A DNA stretch of 57,579 nucleotides, from contig NZ_JAPHNA010000012.1 of NCBI RefSeq assembly GCF_026241315.1, positions 1-57,579 of the forward strand. The letters are read 5' to 3'. This document shows positions 1 to 8,412 of the stretch, in pieces. The first letter of the stretch is position 1, and the number at the start of each line of letters is the position of its first letter. The position numbers and the translations under genes were made by a program. The stretch is from Campylobacter sp. MIT 21-1684. GTDB lineage: Bacteria > Campylobacterota > Campylobacteria > Campylobacterales > Campylobacteraceae. The notes beneath the pieces are model-generated. The model did no database searches, had not been told where the DNA came from, and saw only the letters and a program-made list of their open reading frames with translations.

Positions 1-331
1 GAGATTAAGGCAGAGTGAGGAATTTGAGTTGTTTTTTAGAGAAAAGCTATAGTTTTAGACTACACAGAATTGAGAAAAAATGTCTCTACTCTAAAGAGAA
101 ACAATCTAAAGTTATCAAGCTTTTAAAAATTATCTAACTTTTTAGTACAAGCTCTAAGGAGATAATAGATAAGATTAAGAATAGAGAACACACAATAGAA
201 TGCAAAAAAGCGTTTATCAAATGGGTTTTTATTTGGGCAAATGCGAGAAAGTTGAGACTAAGAGTATATACAAGCTTTAGATAATTTAGAAAATAAAGCT
301 ATTATTGATGAGTTTTATAAAAGGAGATTCT
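1..331 (+). pseudogene. Remnant 3' end of an upstream lysozyme-like toxin gene
   Basis: No intact gene is visible here. From about 240 to 331 the sequence matches, with gaps, the stretch at about 1785-1888 that ends the truncated lysozyme gene downstream; both share the piece encoding ALDNLENKAIIDEF just before an identical ribosome binding site. This copy has lost its reading frame. The first 30 bases weakly resemble the 3' end of the large toxin gene near 5214-5245. I read the segment as the decayed tail of a previous toxin cassette. Confidence 0.5.
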
Positions 332-1558
332 ATGATACATAAATTAAGCATATTCTTTTACATTTCTTTTATATTTATAAATTTAGTAAAAGCAGAATCT
401 GCTCAAGTAGCTAAGCCTAGCTTTGATTGTGCTAAAGCTACCACAAAAGTAGAAAAGATGATATGTAATGATGAGAGTGGGGAGTTACAGAATTTGGATA
501 GATATATGTCTGAAGTCTATACTCAATTAAGAAATGAGCTAAGAAAGTCAAGTTTGAGCGATAAGAATCAAAGATTAGATAATCTTTTACAAACTCAAAG
601 AAAATTTATTAAGAGTGCAAATAAAATTAATTCAAATAATTTATCTAGTATCTATGAGGATTTATTTGGTGAGTATGACGAAGAACTGATACAGAGAATA
701 AAAGATAATGAAAAAATGTTTACTAGAGTTGTGAATGAAAGAAGTATCATTAGACTTATCTATGAGAAAAGAATTACTGCCTTACTTAAACTACTCGGTG
801 AAGTGTTAGATTCTAACAATAAAGAGCTGTGTGAGTATGCAAGAAAAGGTGATATGGATTTGAGCGAATGGAGAGAAATAAAATATTCAGCTAATGACCC
901 ACTATATACACTAGGATTCTGTCTAGGCTCTGATTACAACTACAAATATTGCACCTATGGCAAACTCACAGAAAAACAGAAGTTTATCAATGATAAAGAC
1001 CGGTATGCGGAGCTACAAATTTATGTCAAAGAACTTGATATAAATAATGATGGAAAAAAGGAAACAATAATGCTTTTACAAGGCGATTCATCGCAAACAC
1101 TTTATGTCTTAACAGGCAATCAACTCAATGAAAAGGCAAGTGATAGAATCTATGGTGATGATTTGCATTTTAGTGAAGCATATACATTTGGAAATCTATG
1201 GAAGACAATGGAAGTAGGTGAGAGGATTTCTTTTGTTCTCACTACCTATGCACTTCCTAGAAATAAAATAACAAGACGCTTTGATTTTAAAATGTTTGAA
1301 GAAAGAGAAATATATAGTTTTGAAAGCGAGGAGGATATAAAAAGGGGTGAACAAGAAAACATACTTCCACAATTTACAGTATTATTTTATAGTATTATGG
1401 AGTTTAAAGAAAAAAACTATATCCGTTTAATAAGTAATCGCTTTTTTTGGGACGAATCAGAGAAATATCCAAATGTCAGAATCTATCTCTTAGAAGGCAA
1501 CAAAAGAGAACTAAAATGCACTTTTTTCAAGAAAGTAAATGAAAATAGTAAATTATAA
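332..1558 (+). CDS. Exported protein with LprI-type lysozyme inhibitor domain; candidate immunity protein
   Basis: The start at 332 is chosen because GGAG precedes it and the product then opens with a classic signal peptide (MIHKLSIFFYISFIFINLVKA). The mature N-terminus, about residues 29-100, has the LprI/DUF1311 pattern FDCAKATTKVEKMIC, a spaced LD.Y, and QRKFIK; in this family the two cysteines normally form a disulfide. The rest, about 300 residues, contains DINNDGKKE, which resembles a beta-strand calcium or lipoprotein-like motif, and I do not recognise it. LprI-family proteins inhibit lysozyme in the periplasm or at the surface. Because lysozyme-like genes lie immediately downstream, I infer an immunity function. 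The first ~70 bp of the gene are nearly repeated at the gene starting at 1889. Confidence 0.6.
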   Translation: MIHKLSIFFYISFIFINLVKAESAQVAKPSFDCAKATTKVEKMICNDESGELQNLDRYMSEVYTQLRNELRKSSLSDKNQRLDNLLQTQRKFIKSANKINSNNLSSIYEDLFGEYDEELIQRIKDNEKMFTRVVNERSIIRLIYEKRITALLKLLGEVLDSNNKELCEYARKGDMDLSEWREIKYSANDPLYTLGFCLGSDYNYKYCTYGKLTEKQKFINDKDRYAELQIYVKELDINNDGKKETIMLLQGDSSQTLYVLTGNQLNEKASDRIYGDDLHFSEAYTFGNLWKTMEVGERISFVLTTYALPRNKITRRFDFKMFEEREIYSFESEEDIKRGEQENILPQFTVLFYSIMEFKEKNYIRLISNRFFWDESEKYPNVRIYLLEGNKRELKCTFFKKVNENSKL

Positions 1559-1605
1559 AACAACAAGAAATTAAAGCACACTTTATTTAGAAGCAGGAAA
1601 GAACA

Positions 1606-1875
1606 ATGTTTGAAACAACGCAAAATACAAATTACTTAGAAGATACCTCAAATTTACTTAAGATTGTAGAGGGTTTTAGAAAACAACCTTATGGTGATAC
1701 AAAGGAAATTTTAACCATAGGTTATGGGATTAATTTGCAAGTTAGGACTTGGCTTGTCGCAGTTTTAAATGAACTTGGTGTATTTGGGGAGATAAGAGAA
1801 GTTGAAAGCGAGAACAATATACAGGCTTTAGATAATTTAGAAAATAAAGCTATTATTGATGAGTTTATAAAATGA
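1606..1875 (+). pseudogene. Truncated GH24-type lysozyme (N-terminal motif fused to its C-terminal tail)
   Basis: The 89 codons begin with a GH24 phage-lysozyme signature: IVEGFRKQPYGD, with the presumed catalytic Glu in VEGF, followed by LTIGYGINL, the typical TxGYG segment. After about residue 45 the frame jumps straight to what looks like the C-terminal tail (GVFGEIREVES, ALDNLENKAIIDEFIK). A normal GH24 domain is about 140-160 residues, so the middle of the fold is missing and the protein is unlikely to be active. The frame is open, so this is an in-frame internal deletion. It lies between two exported putative immunity proteins and keeps the arrangement toxin then immunity. Confidence 0.6.
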
Positions 1876-1888
1876 GAAAGGAGATTCT

Positions 1889-2362
1889 ATGATACATAAA
1901 TTAAGTATATTATTTTACATTTCTTTTATATTTTTAAATCTAGCGAAGGCAGAGTTAAATGAGGTGACTAAGCCTACTTCTTGGTCTTGGGAGGGGAGAT
2001 ATGAAATCTCTAGCAATGGAGAAAAAGAAGGAAATGAAGAGTTTAATGGATATTTTGGCTGGATTGACATTGCATTATGTAGAGAAAATAAATGCGATTT
2101 TAGTTACGAGTCTGTTGCTGGAAGGATATTAAGTCAATGTATGCTTAATGGCAAAATACATTTTTTGGATTCCACTCGTACCGTTGCTACATTAATTAGC
2201 GACAATGAAGATTTTGCGCATTGTAAAATTCATATTATTAAGAATAATCAAGGTATCGTGTTTGAAAAAGATGAAGAAGCATTTGATTCTATATGCTACA
2301 CAATGTGCGGTAATGGAACTATATTTCAATGGAATACAATCTATAAGAAGGAATCGCTATAA
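1889..2362 (+). CDS. Small exported protein, candidate immunity protein
   Basis: The 157-residue product has a signal peptide almost identical to that of the gene at 332 (MIHKLSILFYISFIFLNLAKA), with AAAGGAG upstream of the ATG. The mature part is unrelated to LprI: it is acidic and has at least six cysteines (among them ALCRENKC, SQCMLN, SICYTMC), which suits an oxidised periplasmic protein. The stop codon overlaps the next start as TAATG, so translation is probably coupled to the 973-residue toxin-like protein. I know no family for it; immunity is inferred from export and position. Confidence 0.5.
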   Translation: MIHKLSILFYISFIFLNLAKAELNEVTKPTSWSWEGRYEISSNGEKEGNEEFNGYFGWIDIALCRENKCDFSYESVAGRILSQCMLNGKIHFLDSTRTVATLISDNEDFAHCKIHIIKNNQGIVFEKDEEAFDSICYTMCGNGTIFQWNTIYKKESL

Positions 2363-5283
2363 TGCTTTATGATATTAAAGAACTCACTGAAGATGACTAC
2401 AAAAAAGAATGTGCAAGACTTCTTATTGCTTTTGAGAATTTAAATTATAAACAAGAAAATACTATACATATTGCTGGTAATGTAACTGTTGGGTATGGTC
2501 TTGATTTAAAAACAAACAGCAACCCAAAATTGCTTTTGAAGGAATACCTACCCGATAATTCTAAAAAATTAAAAATAGGCGATGAAGAACTAACTTTCTA
2601 TGAAATTATAGAAAGATATAGGTCTAATCAAAAGAGTTTTACAGAACCAAATGCAGTGAAAGGTTATTTGCAAAATAAAGTATTTAATTTTTCACTTACA
2701 CAAGAACAGGCTCGAAAGATTTTAGAAAAAACTTTCGATTCATATAGAAAATATATATCGCAAAATATTAATGAAAATTTGTTAGCATACAGCAAAGAAA
2801 AGGCTTCTTTGGTGTCTTTACACTATCACGGTAGATTTGTTAACATAAACGATAATATGCGAGATTCTATCATTAAAAAATCAAGGTTTTTACCTTGGTT
2901 CATTATAAGATATAAAACAAATATAAATACTTACTTAGGATATATTTCTAGAAGTTGTGATGAGGCAGATATTTATTTATCTAATCCAAATATTAATCAA
3001 ATAAAACTTATATTTGATATATTTTCTTATTTAAATATTAAAAAGGAAACGATACGCTATAGAGAATATGAACTTAATAAAAATATTCAGAATTTTACCG
3101 CTAAAACAAAAGAAGATACTCTTTTAAAGTTGGCACTTTGGTATGAAAATGATTTAGATTTTATAAGGTTTAACGGAAAAAATCAAGTGAGCAAAATAAG
3201 CAAAAGTAACATTTCTAACATTGTTTCAAATCTTACCAAAAAATCTATAAACAACATCACTCAAATCCTCTCCCCTTACCTCACCTACATCAACACAAAC
3301 TTTGCTAAAGGCAGTGTGTCTGAATATGCTTTAGAAAATATCTATGTCTTAAATGAAGTAAAAGATACAGAACAACTCAATATTGCTCTCAATCAAAGAA
3401 AAGATACAAAGAGTTTAACACCACTTCTTATCATCTGTCTTAAACCAAAAACCCAAGCAGAAAATACTGATACCTACACCATTAAACAAAGTCAAAATAC
3501 CTTTTTAAGTATAGTAGTCTTTGAAGGAGCAAAGCTAGACATAAGTAAGCTTAATAGCGATGAAAGTGAGATTATCTATGCAAGAGATAATCAGGAGAAA
3601 AGAGAAGCTTTTTTATTGCAAGGTTCTTGCCAATCTATGCAACAGCGCAACAATACTTTAACCATTCAAGGAAACTCCAATGAGACTTATCTCTTTGACA
3701 AAGAGCCTAATGCCATATCTCCTATCCTTAAAGTCTATAAAGAAGCAAATGAGAAAGGCTATATAGAAATCCATAACTTTGCAAAAGAGACCTTAGCAGA
3801 GAGCACTACCTATATCTTAGGCAATGATAGTAGGCAAAGATATTCTGGCATTACTCTTTTTCTCAATGAAAACACCAAACCTCATAATACTGATTGCAGC
3901 AATGAAGGAAACTTTAAAGTCATAGTGCAAAATCTTCATCTTTATGGATTGAAAGAAAATGACAAGTTGTTTCTTTATAACTGCGAAAACAGAAAAGAAC
4001 TCTCAAGCACAATTACAAGTGATTATACAGCCCTCTTTTATCCAGTTTTAGATTTACCTGAGCAAGATGAGCACTCTCAAAGGACACAAAGCTCTCATAT
4101 TGTCCTCTCTACTAAAGAAATGGCAGAAAATGCAAACATACAGCACCAAACCACAACAGCTAATCCAAACTTTCAAATCAACAGACAAGCAAAACTCTCT
4201 CAACACTATATCATTACAGATGCAAAACTGAGCACAAAAGAGCCTCCTTTACAAAACAAGAGCAAAGTTCTTGTACAAAGTGTAAGTTTTAAAGACAAGA
4301 AGTATGTACATTATAAAGCCAATGACACTCTTACATTTCAAGCTCACTATAATACAAAAATCTCACAAGAACAACTCAAAGAAGCCAAAGCAAATACAAA
4401 ATGGGCATATATTTTAAGCACAGATGAAACTCTTCCTCAAAAACTTGATTACAGAAAGATTACACAAGAAGGAAATGATAGTCCTTATATAGGTGAAGAC
4501 TATACACTTACTTTAAAAAAAGAATACTTTGATACAAATAAAGCTACTTATCTTCATATCTTTGCTTATATTAATGCTCCAAGCAGTAAAGTCAAACAAG
4601 TGCTTAAACTTGAATATCCCCTCTCTTTAAGATTTAATGGGAAAGAACTTCATATAGTAGAGTGGGGAAAGGTAACCCATAGCTTTGTTGCTCAAAGTGG
4701 TATATCTCATCACACAAACACCGCTCATACACAACAAGCAAATGAAAATCAAATAGAAGAAAAGACTTATTACATTAATTTAAATGATAAAGAAGAATCA
4801 AATCTAGCAGAACAAGTTTTAGTTTTTATAAAAAATACAATACAGAAAAACACACAACAAGAAGATAAAGGAACACAATTCTTTAGACTCTATGAAAGTA
4901 AAGATGCTCTTTATCCTCTTAATCAAAGTAATACTACAGCTTATACTCTTCATACAGGAAATGAGTATGGAGATTATAAAGGTATTGATTTGGCTAAAAA
5001 TAAAGATAATGAGCTCCTAAGTGAAAAAGAATTAGCAAAAATTTATACAAAGCAAAATTTAAATAATGCCTCAAATACAAACAATCAAACTTTAAACTCA
5101 AATACTAGTACCATAAAGACTAAAAACTCTCAAGGATTCTTTCATACCTTAGAAAGTCTTAAACAAAAATACAAAGATATAGTAGAAAGTCTTAAAGATG
5201 AGAGAGGGAGGATAATGATTAAGGTAGAGGTGGGGTATGAGGGAGGAGAATTGCCTTGGAAAAAATTGCTAGAGCAGAGTTAG
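2362..5283 (+). CDS. Large multidomain protein with N-terminal lysozyme-like region; candidate secreted peptidoglycan-hydrolase effector
   Basis: The product is 973 residues with no signal peptide or membrane segment. Residues about 12-50 carry LLIAFENLNY and VTVGYGLDL, which resemble the catalytic Glu and TxGYG elements of GH24-like muramidases. A further helical segment with FSLTQEQARKIL (about residues 112-123) also suits a lysozyme fold. The middle and C-terminal two thirds (about 290-960) are Lys/Asn/Gln-rich with repeated beta-type segments and are unknown to me. The gene overlaps the following CHAP-like gene by 28 bp in the -1 frame, and a single extra A in the A6 run at 5260-5265 would fuse them. 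Absence of a signal peptide plus linked exported partners suggests a T6SS-type or polymorphic toxin; no secretion gene is present in the window. Confidence 0.5.
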   Translation: MLYDIKELTEDDYKKECARLLIAFENLNYKQENTIHIAGNVTVGYGLDLKTNSNPKLLLKEYLPDNSKKLKIGDEELTFYEIIERYRSNQKSFTEPNAVKGYLQNKVFNFSLTQEQARKILEKTFDSYRKYISQNINENLLAYSKEKASLVSLHYHGRFVNINDNMRDSIIKKSRFLPWFIIRYKTNINTYLGYISRSCDEADIYLSNPNINQIKLIFDIFSYLNIKKETIRYREYELNKNIQNFTAKTKEDTLLKLALWYENDLDFIRFNGKNQVSKISKSNISNIVSNLTKKSINNITQILSPYLTYINTNFAKGSVSEYALENIYVLNEVKDTEQLNIALNQRKDTKSLTPLLIICLKPKTQAENTDTYTIKQSQNTFLSIVVFEGAKLDISKLNSDESEIIYARDNQEKREAFLLQGSCQSMQQRNNTLTIQGNSNETYLFDKEPNAISPILKVYKEANEKGYIEIHNFAKETLAESTTYILGNDSRQRYSGITLFLNENTKPHNTDCSNEGNFKVIVQNLHLYGLKENDKLFLYNCENRKELSSTITSDYTALFYPVLDLPEQDEHSQRTQSSHIVLSTKEMAENANIQHQTTTANPNFQINRQAKLSQHYIITDAKLSTKEPPLQNKSKVLVQSVSFKDKKYVHYKANDTLTFQAHYNTKISQEQLKEAKANTKWAYILSTDETLPQKLDYRKITQEGNDSPYIGEDYTLTLKKEYFDTNKATYLHIFAYINAPSSKVKQVLKLEYPLSLRFNGKELHIVEWGKVTHSFVAQSGISHHTNTAHTQQANENQIEEKTYYINLNDKEESNLAEQVLVFIKNTIQKNTQQEDKGTQFFRLYESKDALYPLNQSNTTAYTLHTGNEYGDYKGIDLAKNKDNELLSEKELAKIYTKQNLNNASNTNNQTLNSNTSTIKTKNSQGFFHTLESLKQKYKDIVESLKDERGRIMIKVEVGYEGGELPWKKLLEQS

Positions 5284-5726
5284 GTGTTTTAGAAATAGAA
5301 AAAGCAGAGTATAACCCACGAATAATAGAATATCACTCTACAACAACGGGTAAATTTCAAGATGATGAAACACCTTGGTGCTCTAGTTTTGTAAATTGGG
5401 TCATAACACAAGCAGGGTTAAAAGGCACAAATAGTGCTAGAGCTGCTTCTTGGAAAAATTGGGGACAGAAATTAGATAAACCAGCGTATGGGTGTATAGG
5501 TGTTAAAATAAGAGCAAATGGAACAGGGTATGTTGCCTTTATAATTGGTGTATTAAACAATAAAAACTTGGTTGGTTTAGGGGGAAATCAAGCTGATTCG
5601 GTAAATTGCAGTGATTATCCACAAGATTTTTTTCAATTCTTTGTGTATCCTTTAGGATATAATCCAAATTATAATTTACCCTTAATCAATGAAAACCAAA
5701 CAATAAGAGGAGGTAACACACAATGA
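5256..5726 (+). CDS. TIGR02594/CHAP-like peptidoglycan amidase domain, probably the detached C-terminus of the preceding protein
   Basis: The only nearby start is a TTG at 5256. The N-terminus IARAELGVLEIEKAEYNPRIIEYH and the motif PWCSSFVNWVITQAG are diagnostic of the TIGR02594 family (NlpC/P60-CHAP type); Cys in WCSSFVN is the expected nucleophile. The family's catalytic His normally sits in a GHVAF-type motif, but here it reads GYVAF, with Tyr in place of His (TAT versus CAT). The residues PWKK at the end of the upstream frame continue directly into IARAELG after a -1 shift, so the intact form is probably one long protein. ATGA overlap couples it to the next gene. Activity is doubtful with His absent. 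Confidence 0.6.
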   Translation: MEKIARAELGVLEIEKAEYNPRIIEYHSTTTGKFQDDETPWCSSFVNWVITQAGLKGTNSARAASWKNWGQKLDKPAYGCIGVKIRANGTGYVAFIIGVLNNKNLVGLGGNQADSVNCSDYPQDFFQFFVYPLGYNPNYNLPLINENQTIRGGNTQ

Positions 5727-6124
5727 AAAAACTTATAACAATGGTATGTTTATTATATGGCGTATGCTTTGCGGATAGTTATAAAAACAGGCTCAATGAT
5801 GGCATAGAAATAGCCATTACTCATTTAAATAAAAAAGAAATTGCTTTTGAGTTCAAGCAAGATAATAAGATTTTACTTAGTGGCAAGGCTGTGGATAAAT
5901 ATAGTGAGTTTGGGCTAGAGAGTAATGAGGATGAAGAGGGGAAAGATTATCTTGCCATTGAATATTGGAATGTGGCTGATGAATGTTTGCTAAGTTTTAG
6001 GATACAATGCAAACCTGCTGATGAAAATGATACAAAGACGCGTTTAAGGATTGTCGGCAAAGATGCGGGACAAAAGTGCAAAAAATATAACGAACTTGAA
6101 GATGTGATATTTTTTAAGCAGTGA
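5723..6124 (+). CDS. Small exported protein, candidate immunity protein for the CHAP-like toxin
   Basis: The 133-residue product starts with a signal peptide (MKKLITMVCLLYGVCFA) and has an acidic mature domain with three later cysteines. AGAGGAGG precedes the start, and the ATG overlaps the amidase stop as ATGA, so the two genes are translationally coupled. No family is recognised. Paired small exported acidic proteins are the usual immunity partners of peptidoglycan amidase effectors, which is the basis of the inference. Confidence 0.5.
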   Translation: MKKLITMVCLLYGVCFADSYKNRLNDGIEIAITHLNKKEIAFEFKQDNKILLSGKAVDKYSEFGLESNEDEEGKDYLAIEYWNVADECLLSFRIQCKPADENDTKTRLRIVGKDAGQKCKKYNELEDVIFFKQ

Positions 6125-6678
6125 TTGTGTGAGACTTTGTGTATCTTTTAGGATATACAACCCAAAATTATAATTTACCCTTAATAGTAGAGGAAAATAT
6201 ATTGCTATCAAGTGTATAAAATACGCCCTTTGTATCTTTTTATACTTTAAGATAACGATGTGAAAAATATAGGAACTTCCCTATAATTTTGCATATTCAT
6301 AGTTTCTATCTCAAAGACTGGAATCTTCTTGCAAGGGTGCGCTAAAAGCATTATAAAAACACAGACAAATAAAAATTATAAAGAGTACAAGCTTTTATTC
6401 TTTTCCTTATAATTTAAACTTTACTTTTGTGCTCTAGTACTCTCTAAAGCACTTATAGTACTTATTTTACTTGGTAAATAAATAAAAATTCATAGATTAC
6501 AGAACCAAACACTTACTTTCAATACACTCATAGATGTATTAACACAGATTTTTAATGAGAGAAATTTCAATATAATTTGTAAATTTGAAATATCGTCAAA
6601 ATTTAAAAAATTCAAGCTATCCTAAACATTTTTTGATTACAATTTTCGGGTTTTTATTTCATTGTTTATAAAGGAGTA
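6125..6678. other. Gene-free segment with a duplicated 3' end of the amidase gene
   Basis: Positions about 6139-6186 repeat, with a few changes, the end of the amidase gene at about 5642-5690 (the part encoding VYPLGYNPNYNLPL). The copy lies downstream of the putative immunity gene and is not translated. The rest, about 6190-6660, is AT-rich with no open frame I can support. Confidence 0.55.
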
Positions 6679-7101
6679 ATGATGAAAAGTATCACTTTAT
6701 TTTTAGTATCTGTTTTCGCTCTCTCTACACTGCTTTTTGCTGCACCACACGAAGCTCCAAAGCCTCATATCAAAGGCATTTTGCCAGAAATTTTCAATAA
6801 TGCAAGTTTTAAAAAACGAAAACAAGCCCTAAAGGCGGAATTTAAAGAAAAAGAAGCAATTGATAAAAAAAGAGAATTTTTTAAATCTAAAATCAAAGCC
6901 CTAGAATTAGACAAAAAAATCTTAGAAATCAATTTAGAAGAGGCAAAAGCAGCACGAGATGAAAGCAAAATCAATGCGACCTTAGCCCAAATCGTGCAAC
7001 AAGAATCTAAAATTGCTCAAGAAAGAAGCACACAGAAACAAGTCATCTCCGAAATGGAGCAAAATGCAATCAACAAAATCAATAAGATTCTAGGCTACTA
7101 A
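6679..7101 (+). CDS. Exported coiled-coil protein, unknown function
   Basis: The 140-residue product has a signal peptide ending near LLFAAPHEAP. From about residue 45 it is an almost uninterrupted Lys/Glu-rich heptad-type helix, predicted to be a coiled coil, ending in NKINKILGY. AAGGAG lies just before two adjacent ATG codons (6679 and 6682); either may be used. It is probably a periplasmic structural or chaperone-like protein, and I cannot name a family. It stands alone, with relic DNA on both sides. Confidence 0.6.
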   Translation: MMKSITLFLVSVFALSTLLFAAPHEAPKPHIKGILPEIFNNASFKKRKQALKAEFKEKEAIDKKREFFKSKIKALELDKKILEINLEEAKAARDESKINATLAQIVQQESKIAQERSTQKQVISEMEQNAINKINKILGY

Positions 7102-7121
7102 GAGAATCACATAATTACCAA

Positions 7122-7399
7122 TTATATAATACTCGTCATCCTCTCAATTCTATTTTTGAGATGGATTATCGGGATTGTCAGGGTCATAGATTTTATGTGT
7201 TTTATCTGAAATAATTTCTTACCTATTTCCTTAGAATCTACATCCTGGCCATCATTGCTCAATCTTAAAAATAATTTCTTAAATTCATAAACACTATTTG
7301 GCTCATAAAAACTTTCTCCAGTAGCTTGAGACAGCTCTTTTAAAGCATTGAGATTTTTATTAAGAGATAAAATATGGATTAAACCCGATTCCTCTTAGA
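7122..7399 (-). pseudogene. Start-less open frame, 3' relic of an unknown gene
   Basis: Read on the minus strand there are about 90 open codons with protein-like composition (for example LKELSQATGESFYEPNSVYE) but no plausible start, and a stop just upstream. In a second frame near the end lies YDPDNPDNPSQK followed by a stop, which looks like the true C-terminus after a frameshift. I read it as the decayed tail of a gene I do not recognise. Confidence 0.35.
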
Positions 7400-7748
7400 A
7401 CCATGGCTATTTTGTACAATATTACGATTGAGATTCTTTGCAAGATAGAACATTTTTTCGTACTTCCCGTATTATTTTGTGAGTTGAGTATCTTTAGAAT
7501 AACTTTCTTTGTTCTCTTCTTTGAAAATATGCCTAGCGACGATAAGTATTATTTTCATCATAAATTCCACCTAATAATATCCTCGCAGTAAAGCGAATAT
7601 AACGGATTTATTTGGTATTTTTTGCATATCAATCTTATCTTTATCATATACCCGAAGTATACTTGAGCAAAATGTGAAACCATCACTATTTCATCGCACT
7701 TTACCCATAAATAAGGCAAGAAACATAATATTAATGAGTTTTTCATTC

Positions 7749-7892
7749 ACTGCGTTAAAAATATCTAAAAGGCTTAGCTTTGTGGTTTTTTGATTAATTT
7801 ACTACCTCGCTCCACACTCACTAAACCAGCAGATTTAAGTTGAGCAAGGATATTGCGGATAATCACGCTATTCACACCCGCAGAATCTGCAA
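7749..7892 (-). pseudogene. Relic of an Rrf2-family regulator gene
   Basis: This segment matches the intact Rrf2 gene at about 13252-13396 over roughly 140 bp, including the part encoding NSVIIRNILAQLKSAGL (DNA recognition helix). Deletions and frameshifts break the frame, and no start or end is present. It joins directly, near 7892-7910, to a methylase relic, so the boundary is a recombination joint. Confidence 0.65.
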
Positions 7893-7910
7893 TCAAGACC
7901 TGCCAAAAAT

Positions 7911-8263
7911 TTACCAAAATATCAAAAACATCAAAGGTTTAGATTCTAAGTCTAGCTCAATTGCACTTGCAATTTCTACGCCCCCCCCCCCTCACTCATA
8001 AAAGTTGAAATAAGCCTTTGAATATCATCTGGAAAATGTTCAACAACCAGTCTCACTGCTAGAGTTTTGCCTCCACGATAGCGCAATGGGCTTTTAGTAT
8101 AGCGTTATACGCAAGAGATTTGCCTTTAAGATTGCGCAAAAATGCTCTTTGGGGCTAACATTTTGTTTTTCGCAGAAACTATCACTCTGCTTAATTCCTG
8201 TTGCAAAGGCTCAAAATCAAATAAAGACTGCTGTTGTGTCAATAGATTGTTTTGAATATTTTA
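7911..8263 (-). pseudogene. Relics of a Dam-type (D12 class) adenine methylase and an adjacent unknown gene
   Basis: On the minus strand 8104-7911 encodes SPLRYRGGKT, VVEHFPDDIQRLISTFM, then a Gly run and VEIASAIEL. This is the N-terminal SAM-binding region of D12-class N6-adenine methylases (SPLRYPGGKT and the FxGGGSxE motif). A C11 run at 7981-7991 encodes the glycines, so this was a phase-variable site inside motif I. There is no start, and the gene ends after about 65 codons. Just upstream on the same strand, 8263-8126, a C-terminal tail reads SLFDFEPLQQELSRV and later KSIFAQS before a stop; its gene is unknown. Confidence 0.55.
7981..7991 (+). repeat. C11 homopolymer (G11 on the coding strand)
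   Basis: Eleven consecutive C. On the minus strand it encodes the glycine-rich SAM-binding loop of the methylase relic. Such tracts drive phase variation in Campylobacter and Helicobacter. Confidence 0.9.
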
Positions 8264-8412
8264 TAGAATTAAAACAATTTTGAGTTAAAACATTGCATAT
8301 CCATAGATTCAAACCCACTCCTTACCTTAACTATCAATCTATGGATATTATAGCTTAAGTTAGCCTAGATTTCTCATTAAGTCCCATTAAGTCTTTGAGT
8401 AACTTAAGAATA
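8126..8412. other. Mostly non-coding stretch before the hydrolase 3' end
   Basis: Contains the relic tail noted above and the inverted repeat at 8297-8348. No intact gene is seen. Confidence 0.5.
8297..8348. repeat. Inverted repeat with 13-bp perfect arms, second copy at 12964-13010
   Basis: ATATCCATAGATT (8297-8309) and AATCTATGGATAT (8336-8348) are perfect reverse complements with a 26-nt loop. The surrounding ~90 bp is repeated, with divergence, at about 12961-13045. The two copies bracket the hydrolase and the type II R-M operon. It could act as a terminator for the hydrolase or be a recombination scar or small mobile palindrome. Confidence 0.7.

Noticed and set aside
5357-5560. Minus-strand frame inside the amidase gene
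   Set aside because: Shadow of the plus-strand gene, which has clear family motifs.
7403-7591. A 62-codon plus-strand frame in the relic region
   Set aside because: Low-complexity hydrophobic sequence with no ribosome site, in a region of decayed genes; likely chance.
7558-7746. A 62-codon minus-strand frame
   Set aside because: No family, no plausible start signal; probable chance frame in relic DNA.
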